Part shown: one piece after another, positions 1 to 7,932 of the stretch
Position numbering within the stretch: position 1 is the stretch's first letter
Layout of the letters: each line of letters starts with the position of its first letter
From: Bacillus sp. AFS029637
GTDB lineage: Bacteria > Bacillota > Bacilli > Bacillales > Bacillaceae_G
DNA length: 64,000 nucleotides
Direction of reading: 5' to 3'
NCBI RefSeq assembly: GCF_002584985.1
Contig: NZ_NUPZ01000011.1
Span: 74,836-138,835, forward strand
The notes under the pieces: generated by a model
Databases searched by the model: none
Seen by the model: the letters and a program-made list of their open reading frames with translations, nothing else
Told to the model about the DNA's origin: nothing
Position numbers and translations under genes: made by a program

Positions 1-11
1 ACGGCTTTTCT

Positions 12-956
12 TTATGTTAAATCACGTTTTAAAAATACAGTATAAGAAACACCTAAAAATACAAATAAATAAAGTAGTAGCATACAAGAAGCAAACGGGA
101 ATGTTATTCCATCAATAAAACTTCCGCTCTTTGAAATACCATATAAATTTGTGTTTGCTGGTAACAAATATTTTGCCCATTCATATCTAGATGCTGGAAG
201 TAACGCGATATTTCCTGATAAAGCAAGAAACAGTGAAATACCGATTGCGCCTCCGCTAGATCTTGTTAAGACAGAAATCATAAACGCAAACGCTGCGTAC
301 ACAATAGTTGGCAACCACGATAAAATATAGTACTTGCTTGCTTCTACAAAAATATTTTGTTTTATAATATTTCCATCTTGGAAAATAAACTCACTCCATG
401 CAGGTTGTTGGAATTTATAAATAACAAGTCCACATAAGGCGGAGAAAATCATATTAAATATAAACAATAAGGCTGCAAATATCACGATTGCTAAAAATTT
501 TGCTGTTAAAATTTTAAATCGACTCGCTGGACGGATCGTTAAAAATTTATATGTTCCCCAGCTGTATTCATTCGCAAAAATTGTACTTGCATACACAAGG
601 ATAAATGGAAGCAAAATTGGAAATACGATAAACCCTGTATCTCTTATGAAAGAAAGTGGAGAACTGCTTGCCGGTGCTGTATCCGTATCTAAATGCTTCA
701 TTTTAAGCTGATATTCCTTTACAAGCTCGTCCCCTGACCTTTCTGCTAAAATAGCTTCTTTTTTCATGCCAAGTTTTTTTTCAATTTCTACAGTTCGTTC
801 TGTATAGTCTGCTTTCCACTCTTTTGTATCTGGCTCTAAATACTTTACCGTAACCCATCCTAATCCAATAATTAATACCGCAACAACTGCAAAAGGAATA
901 ATCGTTCTTTTACGTTTAAATATTTTATACAGCTCGTTATACACCAAATTAAACAA
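12..956 (-). CDS. ABC-2 type transporter permease
   Basis: This 314-aa integral membrane protein has an N-terminal basic stretch (YKIFKRKR) before a first helix at about residues 20-40. A large extracytoplasmic segment follows (about 45-100), then five further hydrophobic helices, which is the usual layout of ABC-2 permeases of the bacitracin/lantibiotic-export type. Its start overlaps the end of the ATP-binding gene upstream by 8 bases, so the two are translated together and very likely form one exporter. The substrate cannot be read from the sequence; peptide antibiotics are typical for the family. The gene is complete, ending 12 bases from the window edge. Confidence 0.85.
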   Translation of the reverse strand: MFNLVYNELYKIFKRKRTIIPFAVVAVLIIGLGWVTVKYLEPDTKEWKADYTERTVEIEKKLGMKKEAILAERSGDELVKEYQLKMKHLDTDTAPASSSPLSFIRDTGFIVFPILLPFILVYASTIFANEYSWGTYKFLTIRPASRFKILTAKFLAIVIFAALLFIFNMIFSALCGLVIYKFQQPAWSEFIFQDGNIIKQNIFVEASKYYILSWLPTIVYAAFAFMISVLTRSSGGAIGISLFLALSGNIALLPASRYEWAKYLLPANTNLYGISKSGSFIDGITFPFASCMLLLYLFVFLGVSYTVFLKRDLT

Positions 957-1860
957 TATCTTTTCCCCCTGTTAATTCTAAAAATTGCTCTTCTAACGTT
1001 TTTCTTTCTTCATATACACGATACACTTGAATATCTTTCTCAAGCAATGTACGAATAACATTTGGGATTTCTTCATCTTTTACATTAATAAGTAGATCAT
1101 TACCTTTTATTAAAACATCTTGTTCTAACATTTTTGCAGCTTTATTCGCATCATCTACACGTATACGGATTGTCTCCATCTCTTCGCTTTGACTATGCTG
1201 AATATTTTGCGTCGCCACATATTCCCCGTGCTGAATAATGATAACTCTATCACACATTAATTCAACTTCTGAAAGTAAGTGACTAGATACAAGAACAGCT
1301 TTTCCTTGTTCGTGTGCAATTTTCTTTATGTACATACGCATTTCATGTATTCCGCTAGGGTCTAATCCATTCGTTGGTTCATCTAGTATTAATACGTCCG
1401 GATTGTGAATAAGCGCCTGTGCGATTCCTAAACGTTGTCTCATACCGAGTGAATATGCTTTTACTTTGCGGTCAATTACTTGTCCCATCCCTAACAATTT
1501 CACTACTTCATCGATACGTTCTTCTGACACATTACCATTCATTCGTCCAAAATATGTTAAATTTTCATAGCCGCTCAAAAAAGGATAAAATTCTGGCGCC
1601 TCAATTACAGCACCAATTTTCGCAGCAGTTTTTTCAAATTGCTGTTTCACAGATTGACCATCAATCCACACTTCACCTTCTGTCATACGGATCATACCGA
1701 CCATCATTCTCATTAAAGTCGTTTTTCCAGCACCGTTTGGTCCGAGTAAACCAACAACCTCGCCTTTTTTTACTTCAAAACTAATATTTTGTACAAGTGT
1801 CTTTGAACCGATTTTCTTCGTCAATCGCTCAACTTTTACAATTGATTGTTCATTTGTCAT
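949..1860 (-). CDS. ABC transporter ATP-binding protein (BcrA/lantibiotic-export type)
   Basis: This 303-aa protein has all nucleotide-binding motifs: Walker A GPNGAGKTT near residue 40, signature SLGMRQRLG near 140, Walker B LILDEPTNGLDP near 160, and a switch His in VSSHLLSEV. The C-terminal 80 residues (after HGEYVAT) are the short extra domain common in BcrA-type subunits. It hydrolyses ATP on the cytoplasmic face and should power the permease encoded just downstream, with which it overlaps by 8 bases. ATG start, with AAGGG about 10 bases upstream. Probably a drug or peptide exporter; the specificity is not visible. Confidence 0.9.
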   Translation of the reverse strand: MTNEQSIVKVERLTKKIGSKTLVQNISFEVKKGEVVGLLGPNGAGKTTLMRMMVGMIRMTEGEVWIDGQSVKQQFEKTAAKIGAVIEAPEFYPFLSGYENLTYFGRMNGNVSEERIDEVVKLLGMGQVIDRKVKAYSLGMRQRLGIAQALIHNPDVLILDEPTNGLDPSGIHEMRMYIKKIAHEQGKAVLVSSHLLSEVELMCDRVIIIQHGEYVATQNIQHSQSEEMETIRIRVDDANKAAKMLEQDVLIKGNDLLINVKDEEIPNVIRTLLEKDIQVYRVYEERKTLEEQFLELTGGKDIV

Positions 1861-1934
1861 TCTATATACCCTTCCCTTTCCATTCTTTGTAAGGTCTTTT
1901 CACTGTAACATGATTATTTTTATGTGTAAAATAG

Positions 1935-1962
1935 AAAAAGGCATGATTTCTCATGCCTTTTT
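1935..1962 (-). terminator. Rho-independent terminator of the 1951-2526 gene
   Basis: Hairpin with arms AAAAAGGCATGA and TCATGCCTTTTT around a 4-base loop. It overlaps the stop codon of the minus-strand gene ending at 1951 and is followed on that strand by a T run. Confidence 0.75.
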
Positions 1963-2526
1963 CTTGAAATGAAACGAATTTTTATCTTGTAAACTTTGAA
2001 CAAATCGAAAACATTGCACCATCGATAATAGAAGGATAACGATCATAATCATACTAACTACTACTATTGCATATATTGTAATCGGTGCACTATTTATCCC
2101 TTGTATTCCTGCTATTTTCATAAAGATAATCGTAAATAATTTTAAAAATAACATCCCATTAACTAATCCAAAAATAAACGCCGTTCCATAAATAAATAAT
2201 TGCTCCTGACATAATAAACATAGCACTTCAGTTCTCTTCCTATTCACTGCTACATAAGATTTAACTTCTTCTTTCCTCACTTGCAGAAGAGAAGAAGTCA
2301 TTTTATATGTAATAAACATACATATGAAAATGACTACGATAAACAGCATGGAAAAACACATTTGAAATACAAGTGTATCCCCTAATTCCCCAACGGCTAC
2401 TTCATTAAATTGTAGCGATACCATAAAAAATAAAATGATAGTACTCATAGCAATCCATATAAATTGCTTCATCCTTTTGGCAGCAAATGTTCTTATATTT
2501 TTTCTCGCTAACCGACATAAAGACAT
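1951..2526 (-). CDS. Four-helix membrane protein, possibly a stand-alone FtsX-like permease half
   Basis: This 191-aa protein has four hydrophobic segments (about residues 22-40, 55-75, 105-130 and 145-168) with a basic N-terminus (ARKNIRTFAAKRMKQF). The pattern, with a charged loop LLQVRKEEVKSYVAVNRKR between helices 2 and 3, recalls the N-terminal half of MacB/BceB-type FtsX permeases. It is much shorter than a full permease (about 600 aa) and has no ATPase of its own beside it. It could be a truncated permease remnant or a small independent membrane protein. Monocistronic, with its own terminator. Confidence 0.55.
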   Translation of the reverse strand: MSLCRLARKNIRTFAAKRMKQFIWIAMSTIILFFMVSLQFNEVAVGELGDTLVFQMCFSMLFIVVIFICMFITYKMTSSLLQVRKEEVKSYVAVNRKRTEVLCLLCQEQLFIYGTAFIFGLVNGMLFLKLFTIIFMKIAGIQGINSAPITIYAIVVVSMIMIVILLLSMVQCFRFVQSLQDKNSFHFKKKA

Positions 2527-2696
2527 AAATTTCTTCCCCTACCTTATAACATACGCATTCTATACTACTAGTGTATAAAAATATGACATTTTAAACATCG
2601 CACTACAATCTGAATCTTTTCTAAGCCTTTAGTCCTAGAAAATAAAATAGTTAAAATTCCATTAATATACTATAATTGTAAAAAAGGAGGGGTTAT

Positions 2697-3296
2697 ATGC
2701 GTTTGAAATTGCTGTTTCTTCTTTCTTTATTACTTTTCACTAATTGTAATCCATTAAAAAATAGTGAAGGTTCCACTGTTAAACCACATAAGTTAACAAA
2801 AGAGCAATCTGACATTTTACAAATGACTCCTATAGGTGAAGGAAATAGAATGTTTTATGATGTTACAATCAAAAATAATAAAGATGAACTTCAGGCTAAA
2901 ATTGAATATTATCAAAATGGTAAAAAAGTAAAAGAAATCGCGAACATAGCTGCATCATATTTTGTAGAAAAGAAAATAAAACTTTCTTTCATAGCACCAA
3001 ATCTCCAATTGAATAACAATATACATGGAAAAGGTCAATGGTATATTAATATTGACGGTGGTTCCACGCTTGTTCCTGAAGATGAGCCACCAAACATAAA
3101 TAGTTCTGCAACTACTACAATTCAATCTGCAAAAAGTTTAAGATACAATCAAAAAACAATTTTAGCTGTTGTAATCCAATCCAGTAAAGAAACTGTAAGC
3201 GTAAATGCAATTGATGAAGAAACAGGTATTGACGCACTCTTAAAAGAAAATGAGCACGTTTATCTATTTAGTATTGAGCTAAAAAAAATACAATAA
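2697..3296 (+). CDS. Putative secreted lipoprotein, function unknown
   Basis: A 199-aa protein with a clear signal peptide (MRLKLLFLLSLLLF) followed by TNCNP. The Cys at residue 17 is a candidate lipid-attachment site, although Asn before it is not the usual lipobox residue. The rest is hydrophilic and beta-rich, with no family I recognise. Residues 50-130 look like an Ig-like sandwich (DVTIKNNKDELQAKIEYY). Start fixed by AAGGAGG at good spacing. It stands alone between a divergent gene and a terminator. Confidence 0.7.
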   Translation: MRLKLLFLLSLLLFTNCNPLKNSEGSTVKPHKLTKEQSDILQMTPIGEGNRMFYDVTIKNNKDELQAKIEYYQNGKKVKEIANIAASYFVEKKIKLSFIAPNLQLNNNIHGKGQWYINIDGGSTLVPEDEPPNINSSATTTIQSAKSLRYNQKTILAVVIQSSKETVSVNAIDEETGIDALLKENEHVYLFSIELKKIQ

Positions 3297-3331
3297 AGCG
3301 GAAATGCAATTTAGTGCATTTCCGCTTTATT
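3292..3331. terminator. Bidirectional terminator between the lipoprotein gene and cidR
   Basis: Perfect 17-bp inverted repeat (arm AATAAAGCGGAAATGCA) around a 6-base loop, A-rich on one side and T-rich on the other. It sits between two convergent genes and can serve both. Confidence 0.8.
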
Positions 3332-3379
3332 GTTTAACAAGGTGTACTTTTATATATCTGAATTAAACCGTTACTGTTA

Positions 3380-4279
3380 TTACGCATCTTCTACTTCTAT
3401 TCTTTTCTTCTCTCTTGAAATTTTTAAAAACTCTAAAAGCTCTGGATTACTATTCATTTTTTTGTAAGCCACTGACATTTCTGCAACAAAATTAGAATCA
3501 CATAACTCTTTATATACGACTTCTGTTTTATACAATTTATTTGCCGATACAGGTATTACCGTAATTCCGATTCCTGCTGCTACAAGTCCCATAACTGTTT
3601 GATATTCCGTTGCTTCTTGTACAATACGTGGACTAAACCCAACTTCTCGGCAAAGGGATAAAATTGTATCATACAACGCCGGCCATACTGGTCTCGTAAT
3701 AAATACGAAAGGTTCATCTCGTAAATCTTCTATATGTATTTCCTCTTTCTCAGCAAGTGGATGCGCCTTCGGTAAACATAACGTACAAGGAAGCCTTTGA
3801 ATTGGTTCTAATTCTAGTAATTGTGTTGAAATTGGTGGACGTAAAAAGCCAATGTCAATACGATTATCATGAAGTGCATGCACTTGATCTGGCGTAGACA
3901 ATTCATGTAATGCAACAGATACTCTCGGAAATTTCTTTCTATATTCCCTAACGATAGATGGTAAAATATCATATATCGCCGCTCCTACAAAACCAATTGA
4001 AAGTGATCCTACTTCTCCCCTTTGTGCACTTTGTGCAACTTCTACTGCTTTTTCAATTTGTTCAAACGCTTTTTTTACTTCTTTTAAAAACATTTCTCCC
4101 GCTTCTGTTAATTCAACTCTTCTCTTTGTTCTTGAAAATAACATAACTCCCATTTCTTTTTCTAATTGCTGAATTTGTTGACTAAGTGGTGGTTGTGTCA
4201 TTTGTAAACGAGCAGCCGCTCGTCCAAAGTGCAACTCTTCTGCCACTACAACAAAATATTGCAAATGCCGTAATTCCAT
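3380..4279 (-). CDS. cidR: LysR-family regulator of the cid operon
   Basis: A 299-aa LysR regulator. The N-terminal helix-turn-helix is typical (LHFGRAAARLQMTQPPLSQQIQQLE), and the effector-binding domain fills residues 90-295 (SIGFVGAAIYDILPSIVREY). It is divergent from cidA-cidB, exactly as cidR(ywbI) is in Bacillus, which supports the symbol. The family activates cidAB in response to overflow metabolites such as acetate. An in-frame GTG lies six codons upstream, but AAAGGGTG is placed for the ATG before ELRHLQ, so that start is used. Confidence 0.85.
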   Translation of the reverse strand: MELRHLQYFVVVAEELHFGRAAARLQMTQPPLSQQIQQLEKEMGVMLFSRTKRRVELTEAGEMFLKEVKKAFEQIEKAVEVAQSAQRGEVGSLSIGFVGAAIYDILPSIVREYRKKFPRVSVALHELSTPDQVHALHDNRIDIGFLRPPISTQLLELEPIQRLPCTLCLPKAHPLAEKEEIHIEDLRDEPFVFITRPVWPALYDTILSLCREVGFSPRIVQEATEYQTVMGLVAAGIGITVIPVSANKLYKTEVVYKELCDSNFVAEMSVAYKKMNSNPELLEFLKISREKKRIEVEDA

Positions 4280-4404
4280 TTTGGACACCCTTTTCACTTT
4301 CGATTAATACACCTAATATATTAATACCACATAATTTATATATTAGACAAACATTTTGAATGAACGTATAGTAGAAATTGTTAATTCTTTTTTACAATTT
4401 TTAC

Positions 4405-4419
4405 AAAAAAAAAAAAAAA
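4405..4419 (+). repeat. 15-A homopolymer just upstream of the cidA ribosome site
   Basis: An uninterrupted run of 15 adenines lies in the cidA leader, followed by GAAAGAGGTGG. Such a run is prone to polymerase and replication slippage and could make cidA-cidB expression variable. That effect is an inference. Confidence 0.9.
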
Positions 4420-4437
4420 GAAAGAGGTGGTTACTGT

Positions 4438-4803
4438 ATGAAATGGTGGAAATTAAGCGGCCAAATTTTATTATTATTTTGTTTCGCTTGGACAGGTGAA
4501 TGGATTGCAAAGCAGGCACACCTCCCAGTTCCCGGAAGTATAATCGGTATTTTTTTATTATTAATTTCGTTAAAATTTAACATAGTGAAAAAAGAATGGA
4601 TACAAGATGGCGCAGACTTTTTATTAAAAGAACTTATTTTATTTTTCATCCCTTCTGCAGTCGCTGTCATACGCTACAAAGATACATTATCACAATATGG
4701 AATCGATATCATTTTGATTATCATGATTAGTACACTTTGTGTCACTCTCGCTACAGGACTTTTAACAGAATTGCTACTTAAGCGGAAAGGATCGACGCAA
4801 TGA
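4438..4803 (+). CDS. cidA: CidA/LrgA-family holin-like protein
   Basis: A 121-aa protein of the LrgA/CidA family with four predicted helices and the family signature around [17 protein letters not shown] (about residues 30-46). CidA-type proteins form holin-like oligomers in the membrane and affect murein hydrolase activity and cell death; related proteins take part in pyruvate or by-product transport. The start follows GAGGTGG at good spacing; an upstream in-frame ATG would add 20 lysine-rich residues from the A run and is unlikely. It overlaps cidB by ATGA, which implies translational coupling. Confidence 0.9.
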   Translation: MKWWKLSGQILLLFCFAWTGEWIAKQAHLPVPGSIIGIFLLLISLKFNIVKKEWIQDGADFLLKELILFFIPSAVAVIRYKDTLSQYGIDIILIIMISTLCVTLATGLLTELLLKRKGSTQ

Positions 4804-5477
4804 TCGGCTTTCTTTGTTTACTATTAACACTATTCACATATTGGATATCAAAAAAATTGTATCAACGCTGGAATTGGAGCCTACTTTCTCCTCTTCTTGT
4901 CTGTCCAATTATTTTAATTGCTTTATTGCTTGGATTGGATACCCCTTATGAAACATACGAATCTGGTGGTCACTGGCTAACAGAATTATTAAAACCTGCA
5001 ACAGTAGCTTTTGCATGGCCAATCTATAAATACTTTGATTTATTGAAAAAACACGGCATGGCCATCTTGCTTAATGTCATTGTCGGTTCATTTTTATCAG
5101 TTATTACTTCCGCACTATTAGCTAATTATTTTCAAATTGATTCAACAATAGAGCACAGTTTAGCACCACACATTGTAACGACACCGATTGCAATGGCAAT
5201 TTCAGAAATGATTGGCGGTATGTCACAATTAACAGCAGTATTTGTCGTTTTAACTGCGTTAACAGGAGCATTGCTTGGCCCATCTCTTATACGTATATGT
5301 CGCATTAAAACTGCGCTCGCAAAAGGCATTATGTTAGGAACAAGTGCAAATGGAACCGGTACATCAAAAGCTTTTGAAATCGGCCCTGTTGAAGGAACAA
5401 TTGCCAGTTTATCCATGCTTTTAACAGCAGGCGCTAGTTTAGTTATCATTCCGCTTTTCTTGTCATGGATACATTAA
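4800..5477 (+). CDS. cidB: CidB/LrgB-family membrane protein
   Basis: A 225-aa protein with about six helices and the conserved LrgB core: [20 protein letters not shown] near residue 120 and [20 protein letters not shown] near 180. It is the partner of CidA in the holin/antiholin-like or metabolite-export pair. The ATG overlaps the cidA stop (ATGA). A terminator follows within 10 bases, so cidA-cidB is a two-gene unit controlled by divergent cidR. Confidence 0.9.
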   Translation: MIGFLCLLLTLFTYWISKKLYQRWNWSLLSPLLVCPIILIALLLGLDTPYETYESGGHWLTELLKPATVAFAWPIYKYFDLLKKHGMAILLNVIVGSFLSVITSALLANYFQIDSTIEHSLAPHIVTTPIAMAISEMIGGMSQLTAVFVVLTALTGALLGPSLIRICRIKTALAKGIMLGTSANGTGTSKAFEIGPVEGTIASLSMLLTAGASLVIIPLFLSWIH

Positions 5478-5481
5478 AGAC

Positions 5482-5508
5482 GCAAGTATTTAAGTACTTG
5501 CTTTTTTA
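5482..5508 (+). terminator. Terminator of cidAB
   Basis: Stem GCAAGTA/TACTTGC with a 6-base loop followed by TTTTTT, five bases after the cidB stop. Confidence 0.8.
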
Positions 5509-5777
5509 TTTGCGTATTGGCATATTAACTCGTAACCCACCGGAAAAGCTAACGATAATGTTTCAACTTCATGTATTCCTTTCCAAGCAATTTCATGTAT
5601 TAACTCATCAGGATCTTGTATTTTCATATTCCCGCCTATTTTTTCTACAAAGTAATAATGAACATAGACGGGAATTCCATATGTAATACCTTCTTTTTCG
5701 TATATTTTATTTATAACTTTCACACTATAACCTGGTTCCTCTTCTACTAAAATTCGTCGTTGTTTATCAATTTCCCC
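5490..5777 (-). pseudogene. Decayed NUDIX hydrolase, C-terminal part
   Basis: The minus-strand frame is open from 5777 and reads GEIDKQRRILVEEEPGYSV, then 77 residues ending DELIHEIAWKGIHEVETLSL..., which resembles the C-terminal half of NUDIX hydrolases (a rest of the REUxEExGU box, then the D-E-I-x-x-x-W strand). A TAG stop sits immediately upstream in a T/G-rich run. There is no usable ribosome site, and the N-terminal third of the family is missing. The box itself is degenerate. I read it as a truncated pseudogene; a short functional ORF from the internal GTG at 5723 cannot be excluded. Confidence 0.45.
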
Positions 5778-5874
5778 CTAAAAAAAAAGAGGAAAATCGG
5801 TAAACAATGACGAAAACTTACATCAACTTCATAGACAATCCCTTCTTAGAAATTAAAACCGGAAGGATGAAAAT

Positions 5875-6075
5875 ATGATTTCTAAATACGTTGTGGAATG
5901 TGTCTTTTGTGAAGAAAATCGTAATCCTCGCCAAGCTATTGTTACAGTTCCCGCCACTTCTCAGCTACTAGCAATTGAAAAAGTGCGTGCGGAATGTAAA
6001 CGTCGCTTCGGAAAAACTTTATTATTACAAACCGAGATTAAAGAAGAGCTAGTTTTTGAACAAAAAGAAAGCTGA
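5875..6075 (+). CDS. Small conserved-looking protein, unknown function
   Basis: A 66-aa soluble protein with a good ribosome site (GGAAGG, 9 bases before ATG). It contains CVFCEENRNP near the N-terminus, a possible half zinc knuckle, and a basic stretch EKVRAECKRRFGKT. No family recognised. Base composition is like the neighbours. A weak hairpin (GAAAGCTG...CAGCTTTC) overlaps its end and may terminate it. Confidence 0.6.
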   Translation: MISKYVVECVFCEENRNPRQAIVTVPATSQLLAIEKVRAECKRRFGKTLLLQTEIKEELVFEQKES

Positions 6076-6393
6076 CCATCAATTGGCCAGCTTTCATATC
6101 CGATCATATTTTCACATGAAGATTAGGGGCATCCTCTTTAAGGATCGGGATTTTCCCATTATGTACGTTCCACAATGGTCATCGAACAATATATTTCTAT
6201 ACAATTAAATATTGAATAGAATAGGGCAAAACTTGTTCGCATTTTTAGAAAAGGGATAGGGATATAATTCAAGTAGTACTTCGAATACTCGAACTTTATA
6301 CTCATAATATTAAAGCAAATCCTCATATATGTGAAATATGAATTACTTACATAATTCATTCGTAAAAGATATTAATAGTTTTCTACATTAGTT
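6076..6393. other. Intergenic region without a convincing gene
   Basis: About 318 bases, AT-rich. A 66-codon minus-strand frame (6159-6359) has no ribosome site and a composition unlike a protein, so it is not called. No repeat or clear RNA structure was seen. Confidence 0.6.
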
Positions 6394-7149
6394 TTATTCT
6401 ATCAATAGCATACATCCAGCCAAAATCGGTGTCATAATCATTGAAAACCTCAAAAGCATGCGTGGTGCATAATTTGTAAATTTTGCACCAACGTATGCAC
6501 CTAGCATAGTCCCGATCAATACTTGCAATAACAATATGTAATCTAAATACCCTTCCGAACTATATCCAAGCCCGCCCCCAATTGCAATCGGCAATATAAC
6601 AAGCATAGTCGTTCCTACAGATTGCTGAATCGTTAATCCTAATAGAGCCATTAATCCGAGTTGAATAAATGGTGCAGAACCAATCCCAAATGAACCGGCC
6701 ATCATTCCAGTAACTAATCCGAGGCATATACATTTCATCAAGTTGTTTATTGAAAGCTCTTTATGTTTATATAAAGACGACTGTTCCCTGTTTTGGAACA
6801 TAATCAATTTCATGAACATAAAAATTGCTGATAAAAACAACATTCCTGCCGTAAACCAATGAAGAAGATGTGCTGGTATGAGTGAACCAAACTTAGAACC
6901 GATATAAGAACCCAATGCTCCAAATCCACCAACAATCCCGCCTATAATAAGCACAACATTCCCTTCACGATAATGACTTACAACCCCAGATAATGTCGTA
7001 AATGCCATAGCTGTTAAAGATGTTGCAAGAGCAACGTGGATAGGAATATGGAATACTAAAGTGAGTATCGCGATAATGAAACCGGCTCCCCCAGCCCCAA
7101 CGAACCCTAATAAAATCCCCATCACTAACATCGTTATAATAATTGCCAC
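6394..7149 (-). CDS. TauE/SafE-family sulfite/organosulfur exporter
   Basis: A 251-aa polytopic protein with seven to eight helices and the repeated TauE half-domain signature: GFVGAGGAGFIIAILTLVFHIPIHVALATSL near the start and SFGIGSAPFIQLGLMALLGLTIQQSVGTT in the second half. The family moves anions such as sulfite or sulfoacetate across the cytoplasmic membrane. The start is GTG, with GGGGGGAG seven bases upstream; the overlapping ATG two bases earlier is in another frame. Substrate not predictable. Monocistronic. Confidence 0.85.
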   Translation of the reverse strand: MAIIITMLVMGILLGFVGAGGAGFIIAILTLVFHIPIHVALATSLTAMAFTTLSGVVSHYREGNVVLIIGGIVGGFGALGSYIGSKFGSLIPAHLLHWFTAGMLFLSAIFMFMKLIMFQNREQSSLYKHKELSINNLMKCICLGLVTGMMAGSFGIGSAPFIQLGLMALLGLTIQQSVGTTMLVILPIAIGGGLGYSSEGYLDYILLLQVLIGTMLGAYVGAKFTNYAPRMLLRFSMIMTPILAGCMLLIE

Positions 7150-7203
7150 ATACTCTCCCCCCAGTACCCCAATTATCTACTATACGCTCTCTTTCACACA
7201 AAT

Positions 7204-7228
7204 AAAAAGCATCCTAGACGGATGCTTT
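7204..7228 (-). terminator. Terminator after the 48-aa BC1881-like gene
   Basis: Stem AAAGCATCC/GGATGCTTT with a 5-base loop, followed on the minus strand by TTATT, 30 bases after the stop of the small gene at 7258. Confidence 0.7.
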
Positions 7229-7257
7229 CACTACTTTTCTATATTGATAATATGTAC

Positions 7258-7404
7258 TTAGTCTTGATTAATCAAAATAACTGCAGGACCAGCGACCACT
7301 ACTCCAGCTACTTCTATCTTTTCAAATTCCTTCACAGTAATAGATATAACTCCTTCTCTTTCCATCAATTCTTTACTCAGGACATCAGTCGGTATTGCCT
7401 TCAC
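7258..7404 (-). CDS. BC1881-family small protein
   Basis: A 48-aa ORF starting MKAIPTDVLSKELMEREGV and ending GPAVILINQD. The P-T-x-x-L-x-x-E-L-x-x-R-E-G-V start and the G-P-A-x-I-L-x-x-x-D end match what I know of the BC1881 family, short proteins of B. cereus and its phages with unknown role. GTG start with a perfect AAAGGAGG seven bases upstream. It has its own terminator. Probably a leftover or cargo of phage origin; family assignment is from memory of the motif. Confidence 0.7.
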   Translation of the reverse strand: MKAIPTDVLSKELMEREGVISITVKEFEKIEVAGVVVAGPAVILINQD

Positions 7405-7579
7405 CGTCTTACCTCCTTTTCATTTTATACAGTGCTACAAAAAAGAACCCAATGCATCTATATATATGCATCACATCCGCTTTCATTCCTTATTCCATTC
7501 AAACCTCCTATTCCCCTTCTACAATGTATTGAAAAAGAAAAAGAAGTTATACAATATATAACTTCTTTTCCTCACTATA

Positions 7580-7663
7580 TTAATCTCGTTGCACCTTATA
7601 TTCTATAAATTTCCCATCATTATCAAATTGTAAAACAAGACGTTCACTATCGATTGAAGTCAA
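7580..7663 (-). other. Short coding-like tail, possible remnant or coupled small ORF
   Basis: A 27-codon frame from TTG reads LTSIDSERLVLQFDNDGKFIEYKVQRD. It resembles the C-terminal strand pair of small Bacillus lipoprotein or BamE-like domains (L-x-x-x-F-D-x-x-G-K). Its TTG overlaps the TGA of the gene at 7660 (TTGA), so it may be translationally coupled or may be the end of a decayed gene. Confidence 0.3.
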
Positions 7664-7917
7664 CTACCCCCACTGTATGGAATGAGTCCTACCATCCTTA
7701 CTTTTAACATTTGTTCTTTTTCTTTATTACGATTCTTAGAAACATATAATATAGCTCTTTGAATCATGACTAATATAATAAATGGCATGACTACCACAAA
7801 AATACTCTTTACACTTAAGGACATATGAACCATATCAATAACGAAAATAAACGCAAGATACATTATTATATACAAACAAAAATAAACATACAAAATGCCA
7901 TGTAATATAGCGTTCAG
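7660..7917 (-). CDS. Small two-helix membrane protein, unknown function
   Basis: About 85 aa with two hydrophobic segments (LYVYFCLYIIMYLAFIFVIDM and SIFVVVMPFIILVMI) and a charged tail SKNRNKEKEQ. It follows the NERD-domain gene by 15 bases and may be its operon partner. No ATG is suitably placed. GGGGAGAG sits six bases before a CTG (7917), giving MNAILHGILY...; the next candidate is TTG at 7893. I chose the CTG because of the ribosome site, with low certainty. Confidence 0.55.
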   Translation of the reverse strand: MNAILHGILYVYFCLYIIMYLAFIFVIDMVHMSLSVKSIFVVVMPFIILVMIQRAILYVSKNRNKEKEQMLKVRMVGLIPYSGGS

Positions 7918-7932
7918 AAAGCTCTCCCCTTT

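Noticed and set aside
1419-1784. 121-codon plus-strand frame
   Set aside because: Antisense shadow of the ABC ATPase gene at 949-1860, with no ribosome site.
6159-6359. 66-codon minus-strand frame in the gap after the small gene at 5875
   Set aside because: No ribosome site; composition rich in Y, F, I, C, as in random AT-rich DNA; no family resemblance.
7222-7608. 128-codon plus-strand frame
   Set aside because: Lies opposite the better supported BC1881-type gene, has no ribosome site and a random-looking composition.
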